From NCBI GenBank assembly GCA_949358305.1, contig OX442314.1, positions 52,209,162 through 52,273,161 on the forward strand: DNA of 64,000 nt, in the 5' to 3' direction. The DNA is from Strigamia acuminata (taxonomy: Eukaryota; Arthropoda; Chilopoda; Geophilomorpha; Linotaeniidae). The notes beneath the pieces were generated by a model. The model was given only the letters and a program-made list of their open reading frames with translations, did no database searches and was not told the DNA's origin. A program made the position numbers and the translations under genes. Shown piece by piece: positions 1 through 9,837 of this stretch (position 1 is its first letter; each line of letters starts with the position of its first letter).

Positions 1-335
1 TTAAACGACCTACAAACGACCTTAAAACAACTTTCAAACGACTCTCAAACAACCCTCAAACGACCTCCAAACTATCCAAACGACCTTCAAATGATCTTCA
101 AATGACCTCCAAACAAGCTTCAAATGACCTTTAAACAATCCTTAAATGATCTCCAAACAACCTTCAAACAATCCCCAAATGACCCCCAAATGACCTCCAA
201 ACAACCTTCAAACGACCTTCAAACGACCTTCAAATGATCTTCAAATGACCTCCAAACAAGTTTCAAATGACCTTTAAACAATCCTTAAATGATCTCCAAA
301 CAACCTTCAAACGACCTCCAAAGGACCCCCAAATA
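1..335. repeat. 11-nt-period CAAAYGACCTY satellite (end of array)
   Basis: Degenerate head-to-tail repeats of about 11 nt such as CAAACGACCTT and CAAATGACCTC. The same stretch recurs at 11464-11798, where it is continuous with the larger array. The array ends abruptly at 'cccccaaatagagatg'. Confidence 0.9.
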
Positions 336-1188
336 GAGATGTGCAATTTAGAACAATTCTTTGAAGGAAACTGACAAGGCACGAGTTTTTTGTTTAGCGA
401 TTTTTAAAATTGACGTAATAATCGCACATGAAAATGCACCTTTAGGCCGTTGTCATGTCAGAATTTTTAAATGTTGACTTCAAAACAGAGAAGAACACAA
501 CACAGATTTCACCGTGCCTGACACTGGAAAAAAAATATGGCTTTACAAATTGTAAATGTGTCAAAAGTTAATGTGTAAATGTGAGCTTTACAGTTTTTGT
601 AATTAACTTTTCAGCAATTAAAAGACGTTTAAAGCCATATTTTTTTCCAGTTTCATCCTCCGAAAACTTTTTCAAAACGCCATATTCTTTAATGTCTCCA
701 TGTTAAATTTTTGCTGAATAAATTCTAGACAACTTAATAGTTTTAAACTTGATGCTTAGAAATTTGTATATCCCGTTTTCGAAATATCTGCTTCTGTTTT
801 AATTTTCAACAACAGTTACTGCAGCAACAGGTGAACAAAGGTCTATTACATATAAAAACATCAAACAAACGGTTTATTTTGCAGCACCATTGTTGAATGC
901 TTAGTTTTTCATGCAGAAAATGATGAAACTCATTCGTAACATTAAACTGCCACCAGGTTTGCCGCAGAAATTTTGCATTTTTTCAACAGATCTGTTGGAA
1001 AATGCAAAATTTCCATTTAGTTCCATTTGTTGAAAATAAATATAAATAAATATTGATTTCAGACAAAATTCATAAAAAAGGTTTGTTCCGGATCTAGATA
1101 AGACCCTTGTTCCACATGACATGTTTACTTTTTATTTTTGAAGACAAACAAATCGAATTAATGCAGACACGGATCCTCTGACAACTAG
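336..1188. other. Intergenic spacer with a small inverted-repeat element
   Basis: AT-rich spacer, repeated at 11799-12651. The only structure recognised is the short inverted-repeat element at 523-651 and, near 807-838, a version of the AGTTACTGCAGCAACAG motif found upstream of several LRR-family members. The open frame at 901-1122 has no recognisable similarity and is not called. Confidence 0.6.
523..651. repeat. Short MITE-like inverted-repeat element
   Basis: Begins with ACTGGAAAAAAAATATGGCT and ends with the complement (AGCCATATTTTTTTCCAGT), giving about 20-bp terminal inverted repeats around 90 bp of AT-rich sequence. It has no coding capacity. The second-unit copy is at 11986-12114. 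Target duplication not resolved. Confidence 0.65.
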
Positions 1189-2136
1189 TTAGGCGCCATC
1201 ATTGCCACCGCCAAGAACATTATCCACAAGTGCAAAATAGGCTGGGTCTTCAAATCCTATCTGCAGGATCACTCCGTGTTTTTTAGCAGTACTAACTCCG
1301 TCAGATTCTGTGCGAATGGATAGAATATATAGTAGAATTAAAACAAATTCTTTGTAAGAATGTCACGCACAGGAATAGGCTGTTGTATGTGCATGTCTAT
1401 TGGATTTAACAATAGTGTGCATACACATTTCTCTTCTACGGAATGGGTTTATTATAAAGCATTTTTTGTATGAAAAAATGTACTTTTATGCAATTTTTGT
1501 TAAGAAATGCAATTTTTGTTAGGAAATTCAATTTTTGCTCTCCAAGATGCCATTTTGCACCTCAAAATGCTATTTTTGCACAACAAAAGCATATTCCTGC
1601 CTGCAAATGCATTTCTTTGCATGAAAATACACTTTTCTGTTAATACACAATTTTCAGACCAATTTTTAGTAACATAATAATTTGTTGTCTTTTCTGACTA
1701 TTCCTTCCCTCTAAACAATAATTTCAAATCCCATCACTGTGTGCAGACATTTCTCTTCGCCTACTCACTTCCAACTTGTGGCCACAAACGCTAAACAAAA
1801 AATCTAAATCAAAACTTGGACTCATAAACAGCAACATCAGTGATTTCTGCTCTTCGTGCACAAACGGAGCAACGTCCCACGCCTCTGGCAGGCGAACACT
1901 TTTGTCCCAAAAGTACGAGTCATTCAACCTCATGAAAAATAGAATTCACAACGTCAAGAATCACCGCGAATTTCCCAGTATCTCGTCAGCCTGTCCAGCA
2001 ATGACTTCATCGAAGTAATCCGCTAATTCCAGTGTGGTAGTCACTCGATCGTCCTCCATTTCTTCAACAGGCCGTTGAATAAGACTCCCGAAAAGAATTT
2101 TAATAGACATTTTGTTTAATGATTGTATTTCCGATC
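1189..2136 (-). pseudogene. LRR-family gene A, deleted relative of gene B
   Basis: Minus-strand relative of gene B. The exon-1-like part (about 2136-1960) keeps the pattern LIQRPVEEME...LADYFDE, but the codon matching gene B's start is ATA rather than ATG and the matching donor has lost its GT. The exon-2-like part (to 1769) keeps YFWDK...AWDVAPF...FDLDFLF...GHKLE followed by a GTGAGT donor. The exon-3 acceptor (CGCACAG, exon from 1307) is conserved, but after NLTEL the sequence jumps to the C-terminal block TAKKHGV, so about 1 kb encoding the LRRs is gone. In the acceptor frame the junction gives an early stop; another frame runs to the stop at 1189. Not expected to make a full protein. Confidence 0.72.
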
Positions 2137-2189
2137 CTGTCGCGATGTTCCGGCGTGAGATTTTGGTCTTGGTCGGGCAGTTTTACCTT

Positions 2190-3310
2190 AGCTGAAGCAC
2201 AACGTCTGAGTTTGGATGAGTTCTAGCGCGCTTATTACTCGTTTAACAATTCGAGGTTTGTTTATCTGTCGCTGTAGTAACTATTGTTAACAGTTTTAGC
2301 ATTCCATGTTGGAATTTTGGTCGTAAAGTTTAAAAAATGTTTTATCTAAAATGTATTTGGAAAAATCGAACATGAAGACCCCCCTGAAAAGAGCCTGCCC
2401 GAAGGGAGTGAGGCGGCTGGTGGTCAGCCCCCATTGGCTGTGACTGGCCCCTCACCCCAGTGTATAAAAGGTGGGGTTTCTCGCCCCGAGTCAGAACTTA
2501 CACAAACGACACCAAGAACACAGCAACTACCTCACCGTCAGGCCAACTTCAAGTACAAGTTAGGATTGATCGAGGACCGCTGAGTAAAGTGCAACTGTAA
2601 CTCTCACGAATTTACCTGAAAACTACTCCAGCGAAAGCTAGAGAATAGTCCTTGTAAATTCATATCGAATAATTGCCCTACGATTATTCCGCCACCGAAG
2701 TGTCCGAGCGCTTTGTAAGGAACCCCCAGTTCCCGGTCGAAACCTTGAGACGCTAAACACAACCCCTAGACAACAGGCACGGATAGAAGACTCGAAAGAG
2801 CATTCCACCGCGTCTGTGAACGACGAATCCGTGACGAATTAACGACAACTCGAGACGCCACTATTGTTCGGCCGACCACGCGGAACTGAGGACGCCATCT
2901 TGAGAAATCCTGTGTTCGACTCTGACCAAGTCGACTCTAGAATTGTTACTGAGTGTAGTTGTATTTTAAGGCATAACGCCTATTGAATAAATTACTTGTT
3001 CATTTACATACATTTAGTATTCATTTGGATATTTACATAATAGATCACAGGTAAAGTATCACACGTTAGCTCACTTAAGTAGTATTAATACCTATACGAA
3101 GTAGGACCCGACACATTTAATAGTGAAATTTTAGTTTGCGTTGGTTTGTGTTTATACCACAAAACGTTTTTTAAACTCTACGACCAAAATTCCAACATTG
3201 AATGAATAAACTGTTAATAATAGTTACTGCAGCGACAGATAAACAAACCTCGAATTGTTAAACAAGTAATAAGCGCGCTAGAACTCATCCAAACTCAGAC
3301 ATTGTGCAAC
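2190..3310. repeat. Inverted repeat flanking a solo-LTR-like insert
   Basis: About 155 bases at 2190-2345 are repeated in reverse complement at about 3155-3310 (shared blocks include TAAGCGCGCTAGAACTCATC and CGACCAAAATTCCAACAT). The insert at 2352-3115 lies in the loop. The arms carry the AATAGTTACTGCAGCGACAG motif also seen upstream of genes B and C. Second-unit copy at 13653-14773. Confidence 0.7.
2352..3115 (+). mobile_element. Solo-LTR-like element with TATA promoter
   Basis: The sequence starts TGTATTTGG and ends CCCGACACA, consistent with TG...CA LTR ends. It contains a CCAAT-like CCCATTGGCTG, a strong TATA box (TATAAAAG, 2463-2470) and an AATAAA signal (2986-2991) about 520 bp downstream: the U3-R-U5 order of an LTR. 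Base composition is richer in GC than its surroundings. There is no coding region and no internal retroelement sequence. I could not find a target duplication, so the exact ends are inferred; it might instead be a promoter-containing non-LTR insert. Confidence 0.5.
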
Positions 3311-4062
3311 AGAAAAACGCACGTTGTTGGTTTGCAAACTGCAGCAACTGTGTGATTATTTTAAAATAAAGAATCCGTGGCACATGAAAAATTAAAACAT
3401 ATGCGATTACAAAGTGAGAGTAATGAGTTATAAGAGATTGCAAACATGGGGTAAATAGGTGAGTGGCGCCATCTATGGAGAAGCAATAGTAACACCAGTT
3501 TTTGTCTGAAACTGTTTTTTCTGCAAATCCATTTTTTTTCTTCAAAATGCTAGAACTGGGGACTAGGACTGGGGCCTTGGCGGGGACTCGGTTGCGGGAG
3601 CGGGCGACTGTTGGGGCGCTCGTAAACCATGCGGGGGGAGGGTTAGTCGTCCTCGACTGTCACGACGCCAAACGTTGTGCTAATGTGTGCAAAACGTTCG
3701 CTAAACGTTCGCAAAGCTGCAGCAAAACTATTTTAGTAAAATAGAAGTAAGTTAGTAGTGGTAATATTAGTTTTTTCTTTCCAAATTTAGTTTTTTTTGG
3801 CTGAAGTTGGCACCACATTCACATTCGCCAAAACTACAGATAAAACAAACACAAAATACACAAACACTTAAATTAGATGACAATTGTTTCAAAACTTTTT
3901 GATTTAAGTCAAAATTCACCAAAAATTCTTTCCGTCGGTTATTGAACAAGTTTTGACATAATATAAAGTATTCACAGACATGGCATATTTACTTTTAATT
4001 TTGAAATACAAAAAAAAAAAAAAATATCGATTTAATGCACACACGCAACCTCTGACAACTCG
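3311..4062. other. Spacer without a recognised gene
   Basis: AT-rich spacer between the inverted repeat and gene B, repeated at 14774-15525. It holds a short GC-rich island at about 3547-3660 and, adjacent to gene B, the sequence GACATAATATAAAGT that also follows remnant C (near 6355), so it is probably the shared 3' flank of the gene family. No supported coding sequence. Confidence 0.5.
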
Positions 4063-5956
4063 TTAGTCGCCCAGGTCGCTGCCGTCGTCGTCGCTCTCAA
4101 TGTCGGTCCATTCGTCGCTGTCGTCGTCCTCAGCGGGCAAGAACTGTAGCTGCAGGTGCACCCCGTGTTTCTCAGCCGTTTGCTGCATCATACGATCGTC
4201 GAAAAGGTGTCTTCTAACCTCATCAACGCGCAAACTCACGTCTAACTCGACCAGAGAATCGATTTTGCACAGACCCTCAATCGCTGACGGTCCCAACAAA
4301 TAATAAGATTGATCAAGTCGCAAACGTTTTAGTTTCTTCTTCGCCATAAACTCGACAAACTTGCGTGCTATTTTATCACTAAAACCACAGCAATTGTGAA
4401 GTCCAAGCTTCTCCAGATTCGGACACATGTCCAACAACTGGAAAAAATAACCAGAAGAAAGCCAAACATCCAAGGGCCCACTTATAGAAAATTCAACTAA
4501 TTTCTCCAAATACAAATTACGATCAAACACGTCATTTCTGATGACACTCCTGCTCATGCTAACATACAAGTAGGTCAAATCCTTGAATTTCGTCAAACTG
4601 AGCAGCACTTTGAAGGTGAAAACGTCCAAACTGATGGTGATGCTGCAAACTTTCGGACACGTGAGCACGGCGATGTCCAGCACATCTTCAATGGAGTGAT
4701 CGGTGGACATTGGCAGGAAATCGAATTCTCTCAGGTTGTATTGCTGTAGTGGCGAGTCTAATGGCAACAGCGCCATGAACCACTCACTGTAATCAAAATA
4801 TCCCACGACTTCGATCGATGTCATCGTGTTCAATACAAAGCTGTGGCAGTCCGTTGAAATGTCGTCACCGTAAAATTTGAATACTCGCAACGTCTTTCTG
4901 AGTGCGGAATCTTCTGCGCACAGTTTTCTCACAAAAACTTGTGTGGTTTCATTGATAAAAAGCTCAACGAGTGACAGTTGGGCGATGTGTATGGCCGAGT
5001 CGTCCTCAACAACACCGCCGGGAATACTATGTTCCTTTAGATTTGGCATTATACGGCAAATTTCTTTGCAAGCACGGGCTGTGAGAAGTCTTTTCTTGGG
5101 CAGATATAAGTCTGTCAGATTCTGTGCGATAAATGCAATTAGGAGAATTAAAACAAAGAATGTCGCACATTTTCTATTAATTACAGACAAAATACATTTT
5201 ACAAGAGAAAGTTTTTGTCGGATAAAACATTTTTTCTGAAAACTGTTTTTTTTCTTTCAATATTATATTTTTTCTGCAAATCCATTTTTTTTTTTACCTC
5301 AAAATGTATTTTTTTGTTCGCAATACATTTTTATCTGTTTGCAAATGCACTTTTTCATTTAAAAATGCAGTTTTTTCATTTGCAATTGCATTTTTTAAAT
5401 CTCAAAATGCATTTAACTACTCCATATTTTATGTGTATTTTATGCTAAAAAAAAGGGTCATTCTGTATTTTTAATATTTAGTCTATTTTTCTTCGAATTT
5501 AATCATTTTTCGTCTTTATTAACAAAAAAATCAAGTTTCGTCACTGTCTGCGTGAAATCAATTTGCGTTTGATACTCACTGTCAATTTGTGGCCACTAAT
5601 TTGAAGTAAAAATTCCAAATCAAAATTTGGACTGGAAAATATCATATGAAGTCTTCTCTGATGTAGATGAAGAAATGGAACAACGTCCCACGCTTGTCGC
5701 TCGCGAATTTTGTTGTCCCAAAAATTTGAACACAACCTCGTCAGCACGTCGTCGCGAAGAGAAAAAGCTAAATTGGACGTGTGTTATTGATAATTATGAA
5801 ATAAATACACAAATTCAAGTGTAACTTACGTAGGTCATCGAAATAAGTGATTAGTTGCACCGTATTTGTCATTTGAACGGCGTCAATTTCCTCAACGTTC
5901 CGTTGAATCATACAGCCGAAAAGAGTTTTAATTGCAAAGTCCCTTAATGTCTCCAT
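4063..5956 (-). CDS. F-box/LRR-like protein, gene B copy 1 (3 exons)
   Basis: Exons 5956-5830, 5767-5580 and 5121-4063 give 457 residues. Intron 1 is 62 nt (GTAAGT...TTTAG), phase 1; intron 2 is 458 nt (GTGAGT...GCACAG), phase 0. The joined exon 1-2 segment contains LPFSLRDDVLTRLC, resembling an F-box or LRR-family N-terminal helix, then NFWDNK...AWDVVPF. Exon 3 (residues 106-457) has leucine-rich segments such as LEKLGLHNC and LVELDVSL, and a very acidic tail from about residue 436. Read alone, exon 3 extends upstream into the intron and mimics a signal peptide; the acceptor and the paralogues argue against that. A role as a substrate adaptor for ubiquitylation is only a family-level guess. 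Genes A, C and D are its decayed relatives. Confidence 0.8.
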
Positions 5957-6396
5957 TTTCGATTCTGCTCATGAAATAGACAATCAAATAGTGAAATTTC
6001 CAACAATAGTTACTCTGGTAACAAGTAAACAAAGAGAGGCAAATGTTTAACAACAATAAAAGATTATTCTGCCTTGCCAAAAGGAAATTTAAAAAAGAAA
6101 TTACCGGTATCACAAACCAAAACAATAAAATAAAAAGTTGTTGTTCACTCTATGTGTTTATTGTAAATTCCATTGTTGTTTGTTGCTTCATGCTTCTTTT
6201 CTTGAGTGATGTGTGAATATGTTCCCCACTTTAACCTTTTCTCACAAATCTTGAATAAAATCATTAAAGTCTACTTTTAATTCCAACAATGAATGGTTTC
6301 CTATTAAAACTGTTGTTTCAGTTGAAGAAAGTTGTTACTCAACAACTTTCGATATAATATAAAGTCTACATCACTATTTATTCTCAAATACAAAAA

Positions 6397-6578
6397 AAAA
6401 TATCGATTTAATGCAGACACGAAACCTCTGACAAATCCGTGCCACACTCACGTAGTTTATCGAAATAAGTGATTAATTGCAACATATTTTCCATCTGAGC
6501 CTCTTCCATTACTTCGACGTTCCATTGTATAATACGATCGAAGATTGTTTGTGTCGCCATGTCCTGTAATGTCTTCAT
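6397..6578 (-). pseudogene. LRR-family remnant C: exon 1 fused to 3' flank
   Basis: The segment 6578-6452 is a full exon-1 homologue of gene B (42 codons plus one base, same phase) starting MKTLQDMATQTIFDRIIQ and ending ITYFDKL at a GTGAGT donor. Just past the donor the sequence changes to TTGTCAGAGGTTTCGTGT, matching the 3' flank immediately after gene B's stop codon. Exons 2 and 3 and both introns are therefore deleted, leaving a head joined to the tail. A short open frame reads through the donor but is unlikely to be functional. Confidence 0.75.
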
Positions 6579-7039
6579 GTTCGATTTTTCCGAATACATT
6601 TTAGACATTTGTGGTGACCCAGTTGGGTGATTATCCCCCCGAGCGGATACCACCCTTCTGAGTCACTGTAGTGGACGGGTTGTTCTCCTAGCGTTGGCTC
6701 CGCCTCCCCCCCCCCCCCGAATCAGGGACAATGTTGAAAAAAAGTTTGCTTTTCTTCAACAAAGGGAGCCACTTTTTGTTTACTAGGATGTGACATGTTT
6801 CTTTCACTAGATGGAAACCTCGAGCAGGAAGTTAGCTCTTTTTCTCGCGAGTTTTTTTGGTTTTTATTTTTCTTTCGTCCAAGCAAAAATGTCCGAGTAT
6901 GGAGATGTTTTATCAAGTTTATTTTTGCTTGATATTTCGAGGTTTATTCAAATGTTGCTGCACCAACTATTGTTGGAAATTTATTACTCCATCATGGAAT
7001 CTTGACTAAAGTTTGAGGTAAACACACAAGGGATTTCAT
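6579..7039. other. Spacer with poly-C run; no gene recognised
   Basis: Contains a poly-C tract near 6708-6718 that differs by one base between the two units, and at about 6937-6970 another copy of the family's upstream motif (GTTGCTGCACCAACTATTGTTG). The open frame at 6811-7005 has no recognisable domain. Confidence 0.45.
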
Positions 7040-8785
7040 ACTAAGGTCGAAATAACTAAGGTCGAAATTATTCCTTTTCATAAAATATTTTCTTAGTCGT
7101 ATGTAACTAAGGGCGAAATGATTAAAGTCGAAATTACATATACAGAAATGACTAAGGTTGAAATGAATAAGGTCGAAATCCTGTTTCTACCTTATTCATG
7201 AACAAGGTCGAAATGACTAAGGTCGAAATCCTGTTTCTACCTTATTCATGAATAAGGTCGAATTACAAAATTTTTATATGAATAAGGTCGAATTACAAAA
7301 TTTTTATATGAATAAGGTCGAATTACAAAATTTTTATATGAATAAGGTCGAATTACAAAATTTTTATATGAATAAGGTCGAATTACAAAATTTTTATATG
7401 AATAAGGTCGAAACACAAAAACTCAAAAACTCAAAAACACGAGAATTTCACACGACATAACATAACATAAAAATTGTTTTTTTATCACATGTTTTTGTAT
7501 TTTCAGGAAACCAGAGCAGCTTCTAGAACTAACCTTTTTTAATTTTTCTCATTTATTTTGTAAATGTGTAATAAAGTAACTTCATTTTTGCATAAATAAA
7601 TTTGTTTTTATTTGATATTGATCCAGTTTTCTATTGGAATGTTTATTGGCACTATAAAGTGGGTTACTACTGGTAACACACTGGCCTCATCAAACAATGG
7701 AGAACCGCGAACACCTCGTTCAGTTATTTTTCTAAAGTGTGTTCATTACATATTTCTTTTGCAAAAAATAATAAAAAAAAACTTATATCTTGTATGTGTA
7801 GACAATTACTAATTCGTTGTAAAACAAAATGCACAAAAATCTCGATTAAAACTGAAAACACGAGTAAACAATAGTAAGAAACTCTATTAAAACTAGAAAA
7901 ACACGTAAAAGATGATAAAACACCGGTTAAAACTGAAAAAAATAATAAAAACCATGAAAAACTGATTAAAACTTGAAAAAAACCTGAAAAATCATCAAAA
8001 ATCCGGAAAAAAATGGGAAAAAAACATTAAAAACCTTAAAAAACGGTTTAAAAATGAAAAAAACCTTAAGAAATCATAAAAAAAATGATAAAAACGAGTT
8101 AAAACGATGTGAAAAACATGAAAAACCGAACATAAAATGGCGTCGATGTGCTGCAGTGAAGCACCGGGTAAATGCGCATTTTGTAATAGATACGGTATTT
8201 TGGGCGGTGTTTTTTCCATTGTTTGATGAGGCCAGTGTGTTACCAGTAGTAATCCACTTTATAGTGCCAATTAATTAACATTGTAATAAAAAACAGGATC
8301 AATATCACAATAAAAAACAAATTTATTCATGCAAAAATGAAATTACTTTATTACATATTTACAAAATAAAGGAGAAAAATTAAAAAAGGTTAGTTCTAGA
8401 AGCTCTGGTTTCCTGAAAATACAAAAACATGTAATTAAAAAATATTTTTTTTGTTATTAGAGAAAGAGATTTCACATGAGATTCTCGTGTGAAATTCTCG
8501 TGTTTTTGAGCTTTTGAGTTTCGACCTTATTCTTATAAAAATTTTGAGTTTCGACCTTATTCATGAATAAGGTCGAAATTATATATACTGAAATGACTAG
8601 GGTCGAAATGACTAAGGTCGAAATCCTATTTCGATCTTATTCATGAATAAGGTCGAAATGACTAAGGTCGAAATCCTGTTTCGATCTTATTTATGAAGGT
8701 CGAAATTACATATACGGAAATGACTAGGGTCGAAATGAATAAGGTCGAAATCCTGTTTCGACCTTATTCATTTCGACCCAAGTAT
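7040..8785. mobile_element. Foldback-like element with long repetitive inverted arms
   Basis: The left arm (about 7040-7715) is largely the reverse complement of the right arm (about 8212-8785). Outer arms consist of repeats of ATAAGGTCGAAAT; inner arms share CAGGAAACCAGAGC, GGTTAGTTCTAGAAGC and the block ending GCCTCATCAAACAATGG. The loop (7716-8211) is A-rich with degenerate GTTAAAACTGAAAAA repeats. Long inverted arms built of short tandem repeats are the hallmark of Foldback-type elements. No transposase is visible, so it would be non-autonomous. Exact ends and target duplication not determined. Confidence 0.6.
7247..7400. repeat. 30-bp minisatellite, 5 units
   Basis: Perfect 30-bp units (AATAAGGTCG + AATTACAAAATTTTTATATG) inside the left foldback arm. 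Unit 2 of the duplication (18710-18841) has one unit fewer, which exactly accounts for the 30-bp change of offset. The apparent MNKVELQNFY peptide repeat is a by-product. Confidence 0.9.
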
Positions 8786-8879
8786 TCCACACACAACGAG
8801 ACCAAAACAAAACAATATTTCACTCTACTAAATTTCTAAAATTTCTTCAGCAGATTTAAACGTGCAGTAATTAAAGGAC

Positions 8880-9058
8880 ATGACGACACGAGGCGATGGG
8901 CGACGCTCAAATGAAAAACACTAAAAATATTTGTCGAATTTCGAAGTGACATGATCGAAAGAGAAGATCTCGACGTGGATCTGCTGGAGCAAAAGGCCGA
9001 AGAACACGATGTTAGACTGCGGCTCGTGTTCTCTGACCCGTTGGATTATAGCGAATAA
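8880..9058 (+). pseudogene. LRR-family remnant D: C-terminal fragment
   Basis: A plus-strand reading frame ending at TAA (9056-9058) gives EQKAEEHDVRLRLVF followed by an acidic tail, matching gene B's TAEKHGVHLQLQF block near its C terminus. Upstream the frame is interrupted by an in-frame TGA (in ...WATLK-stop-KTLKIF). It is on the opposite strand to A, B and C. The rest of the gene is missing, possibly because of the adjacent foldback element. Confidence 0.6.
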
Positions 9059-9720
9059 AACGCATGTGTTGAATTGATTTTTTTTGTATTCAATAACAAG
9101 TACTAATTATATGATTAAATACTAATTAATTAATCAAATTTAATTAAGTAAATAATAAATGTGTCATGTTGAACAAGTGCGAATGTTTTTGGTTTTCTTA
9201 TTGGTTGCATTTGCAGTGATTAGTGACAGTATGAATGTATCAAACAAACACAATTTGTCTGCAATAGTTTTTTTTTGGTTGTGCTTGTAATTGTAGAGTA
9301 AAGAGTGGACGGAAGACACGTTAATAGAAACGATTTCTCTTGTCATTGCTGCAGTAATTATGTTGTTTTAATTCTCGTTCTAGTTGATTCGTTTGTTCTT
9401 ATTGCAGTAGATTTTGTTGATAGTGAAGAAGTTGACATGTTGATAATTGTTGTATTGTTGTGTCTTGTGCTTAATGTTGATGGATGTAATTGTTGGAGTT
9501 AAGAGTGGACTTTAATGATTTTATTCAAGAATAAAGGTTGAAGTGGGGAACATATATACAAGAAAAGAAGCAACAAGCAACAAACAACAATGGAATTTTA
9601 CAATAAACAAATGGAGTGAACAAAAAGTTTTTATTTTATTGTTTTTGTTTGTAGTAATTTTGTTTAAATTTTGGTCTGACAAAATGACCTTTTATTGTTG
9701 TTAAACATTTCCAACCTTTT
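9059..9720. other. AT-rich spacer with an inverted copy of the gene C flank
   Basis: About 9500-9650 is the reverse complement of 6130-6290 (shared blocks include CAACAAACAACAATGGAATTT and the GTGGGGAACATAT segment). It therefore puts the same flank on both sides of the C-foldback-D block in opposite orientation. No gene recognised. Confidence 0.5.
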
Positions 9721-9727
9721 GTTTACT

Positions 9728-9835
9728 TGTTGCTGGAGCATCCGGGGACCATCCGGGGAGCATCCGGGGAGCATCCGGGGAGCATCCGGGGACCATCCGG
9801 GGAGCATGTGGGGACCGGGGAGCATCCGGAGAGCA
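9728..9835. repeat. G-rich 11-nt repeats (GGGGAGCATCC), G-quadruplex candidate
   Basis: About eight GGGG runs are separated mostly by 7 nt (AGCATCC or ACCATCC) on the plus strand, an 11-nt period identical to that of the adjoining satellite. Four or more closely spaced G4 runs meet the usual sequence criterion for an intramolecular G-quadruplex. Overlapping open frames here are repeat artefacts. Confidence 0.75.
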
Positions 9836-9837
9836 CA

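Noticed and set aside
2352-3115. 5' LTR of a full retrotransposon
   Set aside because: No primer binding site or coding region follows and no second LTR of the same sequence occurs within the unit; only the tandem-duplicate copy at 13815.
7248-7460. Small protein with perfect 10-residue repeats
   Set aside because: It is the 30-bp minisatellite in a foldback arm; the repeat number differs between units and no independent coding evidence exists.
7200-8790. CRISPR-like array of short repeats
   Set aside because: Repeats are contiguous or inverted with no unique spacers of constant length, there are no cas genes, and the genome is eukaryotic.
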